A DNA stretch of 64,000 bases from Acidobacteriota bacterium. Its GTDB lineage: Bacteria; Acidobacteriota; Blastocatellia; Pyrinomonadales; Pyrinomonadaceae. The DNA lies in contig JAEWFC010000038.1 in assembly GCA_023389035.1 (NCBI GenBank), positions 1-64,000 of the forward strand, written 5' to 3'. Positions 7,787 through 16,822 of the stretch are shown here, piece by piece. The stretch's first letter is position 1; each line of letters begins with the position of its first letter. A program made the position numbers and the translations under genes. The notes under the pieces are model-generated. The model made no database searches, was not told the origin of the DNA, and saw nothing but the letters and a program-made list of their open reading frames with translations.

Positions 7787-8704
7787 CTAACCTTGCGACG
7801 GGAAATACGGCCGCAGCATACCCGCGAATGCGGCGAGGTTTCGCGTTTGAATAAGTATCTCGCCCGGGCCCGTGAATTCGGCGACGAGACCTTCGCCGCT
7901 CATCATACTTCGAAAGAAACCGCTGCGGGCTGCCTTTCTCAGGTTGTACTGAAGATGTCCTTCCCACGCAACTAAGTGGCCGGTATCTACAACATAAGGT
8001 TCGCCGGGCCGCAGCACCTTGCGATGGATCGCACCAAACGATGAAACCAGCAGCAGCCCTGTACCGCTAACCTGCAAGACGAAAAGCCCCTCTCCGCCAA
8101 AGAAAGATTTCGCACCTCCGAATTTAGTATCTACGACAAGGCTTGTGTCACCCGCGAGATATGAACTTCCCTGTACCTTGAAGACCTGATTCTGCATCTC
8201 GATACCAACGATGTCGCCGGGAGATCCGGGAGCAAGTGTGACCTCACCCGGTCCGCCTTTTGCGGTAAATGTTGATACAAAGGCCGACTCACCGCCAACA
8301 GCACGTTTCAACGCGCCAAAGACACCGCCTTTCATCTGGGAGTGGAGGTCGACATTTGCAGACATCGAGACCATAGCTCCGGCTTCAGCCGCAATTGTCT
8401 GTTCAGCCTGGAGCTGGACGATCGCCAGCGCGAAGGATCCGGGATGTTTGATCTCCCATGAATAGCCGCGGCCCATGCCTTTTCCGTCAGTATCGACTCT
8501 AAAAGCACCGCCGGTGGTTGGTCCGGAACTAGAGGGCTGCTGTGCCTGTGAAGGCGGAGGTGCCTGCGAAGGCGGAGGCGACGCAACCGGAGCAGGGGCT
8601 GGTGCATGGACCGGCGGTGCACTCTGCTGTATCAGTGTGAATCCGCATGATCCGCAGAAACGAGCATTAGGAAGAAGAGAAGCCGAACATTTTGGACAGT
8701 TCAT
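7787..8704 (-). CDS. AIM24/TIGR00266-type protein with N-terminal zinc ribbon
   Basis: 305 residues. A zinc ribbon (CPKCSASLLPNARFCGSCG) at the N-terminus is followed by a Pro/Ala/Gln-rich linker (residues 30-65) and an AIM24-like beta-rich domain from about residue 78 to 300, with IQLQAEQTI-like, EAGAMVSMS and GEGLFVLQVSGTG segments. AIM24 proteins occur in bacteria and mitochondria; their molecular role is not settled. Its start codon overlaps the stop of the LOG gene by 4 bases, so they are translationally coupled, and ptsI follows. Confidence 0.83.
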   Translation of the reverse strand: MNCPKCSASLLPNARFCGSCGFTLIQQSAPPVHAPAPAPVASPPPSQAPPPSQAQQPSSSGPTTGGAFRVDTDGKGMGRGYSWEIKHPGSFALAIVQLQAEQTIAAEAGAMVSMSANVDLHSQMKGGVFGALKRAVGGESAFVSTFTAKGGPGEVTLAPGSPGDIVGIEMQNQVFKVQGSSYLAGDTSLVVDTKFGGAKSFFGGEGLFVLQVSGTGLLLVSSFGAIHRKVLRPGEPYVVDTGHLVAWEGHLQYNLRKAARSGFFRSMMSGEGLVAEFTGPGEILIQTRNLAAFAGMLRPYFPSQG

Positions 8705-9255
8705 AGTGTTACCCCGTGCGATTTGCTGATAATTATCTTGCTGGCGGCAGATGCGTCGTCCGCAAAGTCAAGCATCCCGACATCTGCATTCGAGACGGCA
8801 AGATTCTCCTGCCAAGCCTTCACGACCCGTCGCCACGGGTCACCGATCAATACGATCGGCCGCGGTTCGAGAACGCGTGTCTGCAATTTGTTCCAGACCA
8901 GCGAGACTTCGGTGACAGTTCCCATGCCGCCCCTGAACGCAACAAACCCGACAGAACGTGTGATCAGGTTCTGTAGCCGTTCATAGAAGTGATTTGTGGC
9001 AACCTTATCGGTCAAGAACCTATTTGGTTCTGACTTGAATTGGTTCATTACGATACCGAGGACACGGCCGCCTGCCTCGCGTGCTCCTCTTGAGGCGGCT
9101 TCCATCACGCCCAAATAACCGCCTGTGCAGATCGTAAAACCCGCCTCCGCGAGATGGCTTCCGAGCTTTCGGGCCTCGTTATATTCAACCGAATTTTCAT
9201 CGCACTGCGACCCGCCGAATATCGTTACTATTCTTTCTTCCGAGTGATGTTCCAC
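8701..9255 (-). CDS. LOG-family Rossmann protein (lysine decarboxylase-like, TIGR00730-type)
   Basis: 184 residues. It has the IFGGSQ nucleotide-binding start, CTGGYLGVMEAASRGA and FRGGMGTVTEVSLVW. The last corresponds to the family PGGxGTxxE motif, with the first Pro replaced by Arg. Family members include cytokinin riboside monophosphate hydrolases (LOG) and nucleotide pyrophosphohydrolase-like enzymes, so a nucleotide N-glycosidase role is plausible but unproven. It is the first gene of an operon with the AIM24-like protein and ptsI. Confidence 0.82.
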   Translation of the reverse strand: MEHHSEERIVTIFGGSQCDENSVEYNEARKLGSHLAEAGFTICTGGYLGVMEAASRGAREAGGRVLGIVMNQFKSEPNRFLTDKVATNHFYERLQNLITRSVGFVAFRGGMGTVTEVSLVWNKLQTRVLEPRPIVLIGDPWRRVVKAWQENLAVSNADVGMLDFADDASAASKIIISKSHGVTL

Positions 9256-9330
9256 AATTTTTTCTTAAGTTTTGATTATCCTATACGAGAGGAGCCGGTT
9301 GCCTACCTGACCGGCAGGTTCTTCGACGAA

Positions 9331-9339
9331 ATTATAGCA
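9331..9339 (-). promoter_or_regulatory. Extended -10 promoter for the LOG/AIM24/ptsI operon
   Basis: The minus strand reads TGCTATAAT, a perfect extended -10, with a predicted start near 9324 and a leader of about 70 bases. The leader holds an imperfect GCCGGT...ACCGGC hairpin (about 9295-9320). That hairpin may also end transcription from the transporter gene upstream. Confidence 0.55.
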
Positions 9340-9367
9340 GAGACAGCCATTCCGGTTGAATCGCTGA

Positions 9368-10735
9368 TCACGATGCACGCGCGGCTTCATCCGGTGTCAA
9401 ATTCCCTGCTTCGTGTATCGCCCTGCGAGTATCTGTGAAAAGCAATACGATCAGGCCCGTTACGAAAAAAACGATCAGCCCGAGGATCGCCGAGCGGAAC
9501 GATCCGGTTGTGCTTACGATGATCGAAAACAGTAATTGCCCCATCCACGAGGTCCCTTTCTCGGATATTTCATAAAGGCCGAAGAACGAATTTTCCCGTC
9601 CTGCCGGTATCATTTGGGAATACAGTGACCGTGAAAGGGCTTGGACGCTGCCTAATACCAGACCGATCGCGCCGCCCATTATCACCGCCTGCCATTTCGT
9701 TGCGAGCATCGCGTACGCAAATATCACGATCGCGCACCATATCACCAAAGAAACTATTATGGTGTACTTTGCTCCGATTACACGCGCAACGCGTTCGAAA
9801 ACTAAAGCTCCGGCAAGAGCAGCAACTTGCGCCACGAGAAATATCTGTATAAGAAACGACTGATCAGAGCCGTCGGAGCGTTCCGCCGCTGTAAATAGCT
9901 CATTCGACAGGAACGACGACGACATCAATATGACGGTCTGAATGCCGTCGTTGTAGAAAAGGTAAGCGATAAGAAATAGTGCTGTATAACGCAGGCGTTT
10001 TAGTTCCTTTAGGGTTTGCCATAGCTCCGAAAACCCTACAGTAACGATAGTTTTGCCTTCCGGTATCGGATTGGCCGCAACAGGTGTTTTGAGCAGGTAG
10101 AAGGTTATAAGGGCGAATACTCCCCACCAGAGTGCGGCAGCAAGAAATGAGATGCGAACCGCGAAGCCGGTAGATATTCCCAACGCTTCCGCATTGTTGA
10201 TGAGGAGCAGATTCATCAGCAGCATCACAACGCCGCCGACGTAACCGGACGCGTAGCCGTAGCTTGATACGCGGTCTCGCCGGTCCTCAGTCGTTATGTC
10301 GATAAGAAAGGCATTATAAAAGACATTTGCCGAAGCGAACGCCATATTCGCGACGACGAGTATTACGGCCGTTGCAATATATGACTCGGTTATGAAGAAC
10401 AGAAGTGAACTGGTCAACACACCCAGATAGCTAAAGAAAGCCATCATTCGTTTCTTGAGATGTGTATAATCCGCGATCGCACCCAATATCGGCAACAGCA
10501 GTACTATCAGCAGGACCGATAGTGCGAGACAAAATGATGGAAGGCCCTTGGCGGTTACCTGGTACGCGTACAGGTCCAGCACTACGCCGTCCTCTCCGAC
10601 AGCACTTGATGCGAGCGAGATCAGAAATGGACTGATAAGAACGCTAATGATCGTCGTGTAAAAGGCCGAGTTTGCCCAGTCATAAGCCATCCAGCCAAAG
10701 ATCTGGCGTTTTTCGTTCTTCTGTATCGCTTCCAT
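9368..10735 (-). CDS. MFS transporter of the UMF1 (Atg22-like) family
   Basis: 455-residue inner-membrane protein with about 12 membrane segments. The opening FGWMAYDWANSAFYTTII is characteristic of the UMF1 family, which is related to yeast vacuolar Atg22. It also shows LGAIADYTHLKKRMM in the MFS loop 2-3 position and ALSRSLYSQMIPAGRENSFFGLYE in the second half. The substrate is unknown; amino acids are suggested only by analogy with Atg22. It is a single-gene unit, with a promoter region upstream divergent from the secreted protein at 10991. Confidence 0.88.
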   Translation of the reverse strand: MEAIQKNEKRQIFGWMAYDWANSAFYTTIISVLISPFLISLASSAVGEDGVVLDLYAYQVTAKGLPSFCLALSVLLIVLLLPILGAIADYTHLKKRMMAFFSYLGVLTSSLLFFITESYIATAVILVVANMAFASANVFYNAFLIDITTEDRRDRVSSYGYASGYVGGVVMLLMNLLLINNAEALGISTGFAVRISFLAAALWWGVFALITFYLLKTPVAANPIPEGKTIVTVGFSELWQTLKELKRLRYTALFLIAYLFYNDGIQTVILMSSSFLSNELFTAAERSDGSDQSFLIQIFLVAQVAALAGALVFERVARVIGAKYTIIVSLVIWCAIVIFAYAMLATKWQAVIMGGAIGLVLGSVQALSRSLYSQMIPAGRENSFFGLYEISEKGTSWMGQLLFSIIVSTTGSFRSAILGLIVFFVTGLIVLLFTDTRRAIHEAGNLTPDEAARAS

Positions 10736-10841
10736 ACTTATCGGTAAATGATGTTGACAGGGTTCCGTGGATTCTTCAATTGTGAAGATCAGACAAAAGT
10801 CTCTTATACCGTCTGGAGGGTTGTCCGAAAAAGCCGATTCC

Positions 10842-10870
10842 TTGACAAAATCTTGGATCCGCGATAGCTT
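10842..10870 (+). promoter_or_regulatory. Possible sigma-70 promoter for the P-domain/FG-GAP protein
   Basis: A perfect -35 box TTGACA (10842-10847) is followed after 17 bases by the weak -10 TAGCTT (10865-10870). The leader to the ATG at 10991 would be about 110 bases and ends in a strong AGGAGGG ribosome site at 10974-10980. Confidence 0.4.
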
Positions 10871-10990
10871 GTTGAGAGTTTTCCTTTTTGTTTGTTTAAG
10901 TTAGCAACTTTTTTCGCTCTCCGGGGTCCATCCAAGGTTCTCCTCACGGGCCGGACGCGGACGAGCTTTTTGTAGGAGGGAGAAGTGTTT

Positions 10991-12721
10991 ATGCACAAGG
11001 TATTTGGTTATTTAACCTTTAGAAATTTTTCGTTGGTCATGACCGGCGTTGCTCTCGCAGCGGCCGGATTGATCTTTAACGCGGGAACGCAAACCGCGAG
11101 TGCCGCAGGCGGCGGTACGACGTTTCCGGCTAATGCCGGCACATTGGGGTCGATCCCGGACGGAGCTCTCGGCGGCACCGTTTGCGGTGACTACGGAGCA
11201 CCTCGCGACGTAACCTTCACAGTGTCAGGAATGACCGCTCCGCTGTCGGACGTTGCAGTTAGCGTGACCGGTAATCACACATGGATCGCGGATATCGAGA
11301 TGACCCTGATCGCTCCGAACGGAACGTCCCATGTTATCGTAAAGCAGACTGGTGGTACGACACCGGACGCGTGCGGAGATAACTCGGACCTCGGTGGCCC
11401 GTATCTGTTCAGCGACGCGGCACCTGCTTCGCCAACATTTTGGGCAGCAGCAACTACGGCTGGAGCCGCTGTTCCGGTTGCAGCCGGCAGCTATCGCTCA
11501 TCCGCACCATTGTCAGGTGCGAACACCCTTATCACACCTGCATTTGCGGGTATCCCGGATGCAAACGGTACATGGATCCTACGCGTACGAGATGGTGGCG
11601 AGGGTGATACCGGTTCGATCACTGCCGCGTCGCTGACCCTTACGGGCGGTGCAGGACCTGGGCCTACCGGTGTTGCGAACGTGGATATGAACGGCGACGG
11701 CCGTACTGATTGGGTTGTTGCTCGAGGAACGGACACTCCGCTCACCGAAGCTGAAGGTTCAGGTTCAGTAGCGATCAACCGCGGAGCAACAACGATCCGT
11801 GAGCGTCTCGCAATGAAGAACAATTCTGAAAGCCTCATTGCTCCGGGGATCGCATGGTATATCAACATCAATGGTACCGGTGCAGTTTCGGGTGCCCAGT
11901 GGGGCGATGCTGCAACTGACTTCCTGACACCGGCTGATTTTGACGGTGACGGCAAGGTCGATATTGCAGTGTGGCGTGAGGCACCTGCCGGCGAAGCTGG
12001 ATTCTATATCCTGAATAGCTCGAACGGCACCTTCCGCTATGAGCAGTTCGGCCAGTCAGGTGATGACCCGGCGATCGTCGGTGATTACGACGGTGACGCA
12101 AAGGCTGATCCGGCAGTTTATCGCTGCCCCGCTCTGGGTTCCGGCGACGGCCAGTGCTTCTTCTACTATCGTGGAAGCAATAACAATCCGGGCGGCAATG
12201 TGACCTTCGTTCCCTGGGGCTTCGGCGAAGATGGTGACTTCTTCGTTAACCCGGGCGACTTCGATGGTGATGGTAAATATGATTACTGTATCCAGCGAGC
12301 GACACCCGGTAATCCGACTCAGGGACAGTTCGTACTTCTTAAGTCCGGCGGCGGGATTGAGTACATAAGCTGGGGTCTTTCGACCGACTTCATCCTGCCC
12401 GGCGACTATGACGGCGATGGCAAGTCTGACTTTGCGGTCCGCCGTACGATCGGGGATGACCGTCAGCACTGGATCCTAACAAGAACGGGTGCAGCTATCG
12501 GTCCTGTCGTCTGGGGTATAGCCGGTGACGTAAGTGCACCTGGTGATTACGATGGTGACGGCAAGCAGGACCTCGCTGTATGGCGTCCAAGCGCTAATGC
12601 GGATCAGAACTACTTCTGGGTGCTGAACTCCTCGAACGGCTCGATCACACAGTTCGAGTGGGGACAGTGTGCAACGGTTGCGACCTGCGACTTCCCGGTA
12701 GCTGGTTGGTACGTTCACTAA
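10991..12721 (+). CDS. Secreted P-domain and FG-GAP/VCBS repeat protein
   Basis: 576 residues. A signal peptide runs to about residue 37 (TASAAGG). Residues 40-220 form a proprotein-convertase-type P domain (VSVTGNHTWIADIEMTLIAP; GTWILRVRDGGEGDTGSI). From residue 228 come about seven FG-GAP-like calcium-binding repeats with the core D-x-[DN]-G-D-G-[KR]-x-D (DMNGDGRTDW, DFDGDGKVDI, DYDGDAKADP, DYDGDGKSDF and others). No catalytic domain is visible. The protein is probably a surface or extracellular binding protein. ATG at 10991 is chosen; GTG at 10985 in frame is an alternative. A terminator follows, so the gene is monocistronic. Confidence 0.85.
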   Translation: MHKVFGYLTFRNFSLVMTGVALAAAGLIFNAGTQTASAAGGGTTFPANAGTLGSIPDGALGGTVCGDYGAPRDVTFTVSGMTAPLSDVAVSVTGNHTWIADIEMTLIAPNGTSHVIVKQTGGTTPDACGDNSDLGGPYLFSDAAPASPTFWAAATTAGAAVPVAAGSYRSSAPLSGANTLITPAFAGIPDANGTWILRVRDGGEGDTGSITAASLTLTGGAGPGPTGVANVDMNGDGRTDWVVARGTDTPLTEAEGSGSVAINRGATTIRERLAMKNNSESLIAPGIAWYININGTGAVSGAQWGDAATDFLTPADFDGDGKVDIAVWREAPAGEAGFYILNSSNGTFRYEQFGQSGDDPAIVGDYDGDAKADPAVYRCPALGSGDGQCFFYYRGSNNNPGGNVTFVPWGFGEDGDFFVNPGDFDGDGKYDYCIQRATPGNPTQGQFVLLKSGGGIEYISWGLSTDFILPGDYDGDGKSDFAVRRTIGDDRQHWILTRTGAAIGPVVWGIAGDVSAPGDYDGDGKQDLAVWRPSANADQNYFWVLNSSNGSITQFEWGQCATVATCDFPVAGWYVH

Positions 12722-12746
12722 TCGCGTCTTAACATGGACCATCAAG

Positions 12747-12772
12747 AGCCGGAGGTAACTCCGGCTTTTTTC
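12747..12772 (+). terminator. Intrinsic terminator after the P-domain/FG-GAP gene
   Basis: AGCCGGAG (12747-12754) pairs with CTCCGGCT (12759-12766) across a 4-base loop and is followed by a run of six Ts. Confidence 0.9.
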
Positions 12773-12843
12773 ATTTGCCTGCAAGCGTTGGTGAATCGTT
12801 TCGATTTCGCGTAAAGTTTTATCGTTGTCGTTAGGCTGAGTAT

Positions 12844-13842
12844 ATGAAAGCAATGATACTCGCGGCCGGTTTTGGAACCCGGCTATTCCCGTTAACCATC
12901 GACCGTACGAAACCTGCGATCCCGTTCCTTGGCAAGCCCTTGGTCGGATACGTCGCAGAGTATATCGCCCGTTTCGGCATTAATCAGCTGGTGGTAAATC
13001 TGCATCACCAGCCACAATCCGTTATCGACGCTCTCGGAGACGGGAGCCGGTTTGGCGTGCATATCGACTACACCGTTGAGGAACCGGACATATTGGGAAC
13101 CGCTGGAGCTATGGTCAACGCTAAGCAACATCTGGATGACGGCCCGTTTCTGATCGTTAACGGGAAAATAATAACCGACATCGACATCGCGGCGGCGATC
13201 GAAACCCATAGACGCTCAGGCGCTCTTGCAACGATGGTCCTTAAAGAGAACGTCAAACGTGAGCGGTTTACGATCGTCGAAACTTCCGAGGGAGCTGTGA
13301 CAGCTTTTGGTGGGATGCCGCTTCCGCTCACCGAAGAGGAATTGCGTGATACCGAACATCCGCCGATCTCTCCGCTGATGTTCACCGGGATCCATATTCT
13401 CGAGCCACGTGTTTTCGACTATATTCCGGCGGCAGGCTTTTCTGACATAGTTGCAGACGTGTATCGGCCGGCACTCGCTAAGGGCGATATGATCGCGGCT
13501 CATGTGGCTGACGGCAATTGGTTTGAGCTCTCGACAATTCCCCGTTATCTGGATATTTCGCTTGCGATGATGCGCGATCACGATATGATCTGCGGCGATG
13601 GCTGCGAAATACCAGCAGATTCAATGGTCCGGTCGTCGGTACTTTGGGACAATGTGATCGTCGGGTCGGGTGCTGAGTTATACCGAACGATAGTGGCTGA
13701 TGGCGTTACGATACCATCGGGTGAGCACTACGAGAACGCCGCGATCGTTAGGGCTGACATGGTGCGTAACTGCTCCGAGATACCGGAAAAAGCACTCAAA
13801 GGTTCAGTTCACGGGGAAAATTACATCGTTTCGCTAAGTTAG
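12844..13842 (+). CDS. murU: Sugar-1-phosphate nucleotidyltransferase, MurU-like
   Basis: 332 residues. The N-terminal two thirds are a nucleotidyltransferase fold, with the signature AAGFGTRLFPLTIDRTKPAIPFLGKPL and the acceptor-site DILGTAGAM segment. The C-terminal part looks like a short left-handed-helix tail (SVLWDNVIVGSG). The next gene is an AmgK-like sugar kinase 9 bases downstream; in Pseudomonas the amgK-murU pair converts free MurNAc to UDP-MurNAc, bypassing early cell-wall synthesis. The neighbour favours MurU, but a mannose- or glucose-1-phosphate enzyme cannot be excluded. The expected metal Asp in the GDxxxD position reads NGKIITDID, a small departure. Confidence 0.72.
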   Translation: MKAMILAAGFGTRLFPLTIDRTKPAIPFLGKPLVGYVAEYIARFGINQLVVNLHHQPQSVIDALGDGSRFGVHIDYTVEEPDILGTAGAMVNAKQHLDDGPFLIVNGKIITDIDIAAAIETHRRSGALATMVLKENVKRERFTIVETSEGAVTAFGGMPLPLTEEELRDTEHPPISPLMFTGIHILEPRVFDYIPAAGFSDIVADVYRPALAKGDMIAAHVADGNWFELSTIPRYLDISLAMMRDHDMICGDGCEIPADSMVRSSVLWDNVIVGSGAELYRTIVADGVTIPSGEHYENAAIVRADMVRNCSEIPEKALKGSVHGENYIVSLS

Positions 13843-13851
13843 CCCATTTGT

Positions 13852-14871
13852 ATGTCCGACTTCCTTCCCCGTCTGACGGGTTACCTCGACACCTTAGGTA
13901 CGCCATATCACATCGAACAGTTGACGCCGGATGCGTCGACTCGGGAATATTTCCGTATTAGAACCGACGCATCCTCGGCCGTCGCTTGCGTCTATCCGGA
14001 ACCGTTCACGGCGTCCGAACAGTCCTACTTGGACACGACTCAGCTATTTAGAAGCTGTGAGCTTCCCGTTGCGAAAGTGATCGATTTCAATGAGTCTTTG
14101 GGCGTGATCATTATCGAGGACCTTGGCGACACCATTCTACGAGATGTTCTCGTAAGTAGCTCAACCGAAGAGCGTGAGTCCTACCTCAACCGGGCTATCG
14201 GACTCATTGCACGCATACAAGCCGCTACCGATGCCGCGGTCGCCTCAGGGTCTATTGCATCAAGGCTTCGCTTTGACGTTGAAAAGCTATCATGGGAACT
14301 AGAGTTCTTTCGGGAGCATTACTTCACAACGTACCGGGCTCGTCCACTATCGACTGAGGACGACGCGGCAGTTCGGTCGGAATTTATTGAGCTCGCACGT
14401 AAGCTCGAATCACGCATCTCAGTCCTTTGCCACCGGGATTTTCACGCGGCGAATCTAATGATAGACGCCCGCGGCGAATTGCGTATCATCGACCATCAGG
14501 ACGCGCGAATGGGCACAGCCTCGTATGACCTGGTGTCTCTGCTATTAGACCGGGTGACACAACCGCCGACCGCGGTGTGGCTTGCGGAAAAACGCCGCTT
14601 CTTTCTTTCGCAGCGAGAAGAAAATGGCTTAGAAAAGTTAGATGAGAACGATTTCGCCGAAGAGTTTCGCCTTCAGACCATTCAGCGTTGCCTCAAGGCA
14701 GTAGGCACGTTTTCATTTCAGTCGGCGACCCGGGGCAAGACGTACTTTGAACCCTTTATTTTGCCGATGTTCCAGATCGTCCGGCGAGCACTCGCCCAGG
14801 TTCATCGTTTCCCGGTTCTCGAACGACTCGTAGCCCGGGAGATCGAACTCGCGGGCAGCAGATCAGTATGA
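13852..14871 (+). CDS. amgK: Aminoglycoside-phosphotransferase-fold sugar kinase, AmgK-like
   Basis: 339 residues. It has the APH/choline-kinase fold: an N-terminal lobe with LTPDASTREYFRI (typical of AmgK), the catalytic loop LCHRDFHAANLMI (Asp in HRDFH, Asn in AANLM) and the metal site IIDHQDARMGTASYDLVSLL. AmgK phosphorylates MurNAc and GlcNAc at the anomeric position, giving the substrate for MurU, whose likely gene lies 9 bases upstream. The gene converges on the ABC exporter gene with 5 bases between stops. Confidence 0.78.
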   Translation: MSDFLPRLTGYLDTLGTPYHIEQLTPDASTREYFRIRTDASSAVACVYPEPFTASEQSYLDTTQLFRSCELPVAKVIDFNESLGVIIIEDLGDTILRDVLVSSSTEERESYLNRAIGLIARIQAATDAAVASGSIASRLRFDVEKLSWELEFFREHYFTTYRARPLSTEDDAAVRSEFIELARKLESRISVLCHRDFHAANLMIDARGELRIIDHQDARMGTASYDLVSLLLDRVTQPPTAVWLAEKRRFFLSQREENGLEKLDENDFAEEFRLQTIQRCLKAVGTFSFQSATRGKTYFEPFILPMFQIVRRALAQVHRFPVLERLVAREIELAGSRSV

Positions 14872-14876
14872 TCCTG

Positions 14877-16715
14877 CTACGCCAGCTTTGACTTAGCGAA
14901 CGGATCTTGCGGAGCAGTCGTGAAATCTTCCCCGGGGTTAACAAAAAGATTCTGTTCAAACCGATACTGTTTATCGTAAAGCTGCTTGTACCGACCATTC
15001 ATCGTTATCAGTTCTTCATGCGTACCCCGCTCGACCGCCTCGCCGGCTTCGATCACCAATATCTGATCGGCACTTCGTATCGTCGAAAGCCTATGAGCGA
15101 TAACGAACGTTGTTCGCCCGGCCCTCAGCCGATTCAAGCCTTCTTGGATAAGGGCCTCACTTTCCGAATCGAGCGAGGACGTTGCTTCGTCAAGGATCAG
15201 AATTCGAGGGTCAGCAAGCAATGCACGTGCGATCGCTATACGTTGCCGCTGGCCTCCTGAAAGCTTGACACCTCGTTCTCCCACTACAGTGTCGTAGCCG
15301 TTTAGGAATTTTTCGATGAACTCGTCCGCATTCGCGATCTTGCAGACTTCTTTGATCTTCGACAGATCAGCCTCGGGATTCGAGAAACGAATATTCTCGA
15401 GGATCGTCCCGTCAAACAAAAAGTTATCTTGCAGCACTACACCGAGGTGTCGTCGATAGTCTCGCAAACGCACCGTTTCAAGGTCATTGCCGTCGATCTT
15501 GATCATGCCTTTTGTCGGCTGAATGAAGTTCAACACCAGGCTCAGGATGGTCGACTTTCCAGAGCCGCTCGACCCTACGAGCGCGGTCGTAGACCCTGCT
15601 TTTGAAACGAACGAAATGCCTTTCAGGACCGGAACGCCTTCTTCGTATTCGAACTCGACATTCTCAAATTCGATCGTTCCTTCTACTTTGACCAGAGGTT
15701 TCCGCTTCGCGTCGGCCTCGTCTTCGGTGGTCATGGCCATAACTTCGCGAATGCGGTCGAGGCCCGCGAAGGCCTCGGTGATCTGCGTGCCGATCGCGGC
15801 AAGCTCGACCACGGGCATGGCAAGCAGGAACGTGAACGAGATGTACATCAGGAAATCGCCGAGCGTCATGGTCTGCTGCTGAATGGCATTGCCGCCTATC
15901 ACGATCATCGAGACTGCGACCGCACCGATCACCAGCGACGCGAAGGAATTCACAGCAGAAACACCGGTCACGGTTTTCGCGACATTCCGGAATAGTCTGT
16001 GTGCCCCGCGTGCGAATGATAGCTCCTCACGCTTTTCCGCGGTGTAAGCTTTTACGATCCTGATCCCGCCGAGGCTTTCCCCGAGTCGTCCGGTCACCTG
16101 TGCGGTGATCTCACCCCGCTCGCGAAACACGGGACGCAATATCTTGAATGCGTATAGCAATGCCCCGCCAAAGATCAGAAGCACGATAAGCGTCGCCACA
16201 GTGAGCTGCCAGTTGATGTAAAACAGCACGCCGATCGAGATCGCGGCCGTCACAATGCTTCCAAGTATCTGCCCGAGACCCGTGCCGACCAGATTTCTGA
16301 TACCTTCCGCATCGTTCATTATTCGTGAGATCAGCTGGCCGCTCTGGGTTGAGTCAAAATAGGAAATAGGCAGACGCTCGATATGGCTCATCACACGCTT
16401 TCGCATCTCGGTGATCGCCCGCTGGGCCGCAACGCCGAGTATCTGCGAAAGTGCGAACGCCGTCGTCGCCTGTATCAGCGTAGAAACGCCGATGGCCAAC
16501 GCGATCCATTTGATCAGCTCATACCGCTGATTCGTAAAGACCTCGTCACCGATGAACTTTGTTGACGCCGGCAGCACCATGCCGGCCAATCGCGAGATCA
16601 GCAGCAGGACCGTGCCCAACGCCAAACGCCAACGCGCGTTCCAGACGATACGACGAGCCTCCGCCCAGGCACCCGAATAGTTGATCTTCTTCTTTTCCTT
16701 CTTTTCGTCCGGCAT
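14877..16715 (-). CDS. MsbA-like ABC exporter (permease and ATPase fused)
   Basis: 612 residues. Six membrane segments (about 30-325) precede an ATPase domain with Walker A GSSGSGKST near residue 390, Q-loop VVLQDNFLFDG, signature LSGGQRQRIAIARALL, Walker B ILILDEATSSLDSES and the H-loop FVIAHRLSTI. Half-size exporters of this type work as homodimers and move lipids, lipid A, peptides or drugs. The substrate cannot be read from sequence. An N-terminal KKEKKK stretch is cytoplasmic. It is divergent from the kinase gene, with a short 107-base shared region. Confidence 0.9.
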   Translation of the reverse strand: MPDEKKEKKKINYSGAWAEARRIVWNARWRLALGTVLLLISRLAGMVLPASTKFIGDEVFTNQRYELIKWIALAIGVSTLIQATTAFALSQILGVAAQRAITEMRKRVMSHIERLPISYFDSTQSGQLISRIMNDAEGIRNLVGTGLGQILGSIVTAAISIGVLFYINWQLTVATLIVLLIFGGALLYAFKILRPVFRERGEITAQVTGRLGESLGGIRIVKAYTAEKREELSFARGAHRLFRNVAKTVTGVSAVNSFASLVIGAVAVSMIVIGGNAIQQQTMTLGDFLMYISFTFLLAMPVVELAAIGTQITEAFAGLDRIREVMAMTTEDEADAKRKPLVKVEGTIEFENVEFEYEEGVPVLKGISFVSKAGSTTALVGSSGSGKSTILSLVLNFIQPTKGMIKIDGNDLETVRLRDYRRHLGVVLQDNFLFDGTILENIRFSNPEADLSKIKEVCKIANADEFIEKFLNGYDTVVGERGVKLSGGQRQRIAIARALLADPRILILDEATSSLDSESEALIQEGLNRLRAGRTTFVIAHRLSTIRSADQILVIEAGEAVERGTHEELITMNGRYKQLYDKQYRFEQNLFVNPGEDFTTAPQDPFAKSKLA

Positions 16716-16779
16716 CTCATAACAAATTGGCCCCCAAGGCCCTCAATGTCAAATCTGGCACGTTGGGAGTAAAAGGCTG

Positions 16780-16785
16780 TATAAT
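16780..16785 (+). promoter_or_regulatory. -10 box for the Ser/Thr kinase gene
   Basis: Perfect TATAAT; the transcript would start near 16792, about 30 bases before the ATG at 16823. The -35 region (CTGGCA at 16755) is weak and one or two bases too far away. Its position argues against the longer reading frame that begins at 16727. Confidence 0.5.
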
Positions 16786-16822
16786 TAGCCCAGCACACGG
16801 CCTCATCACTGACCCGTTTCCA

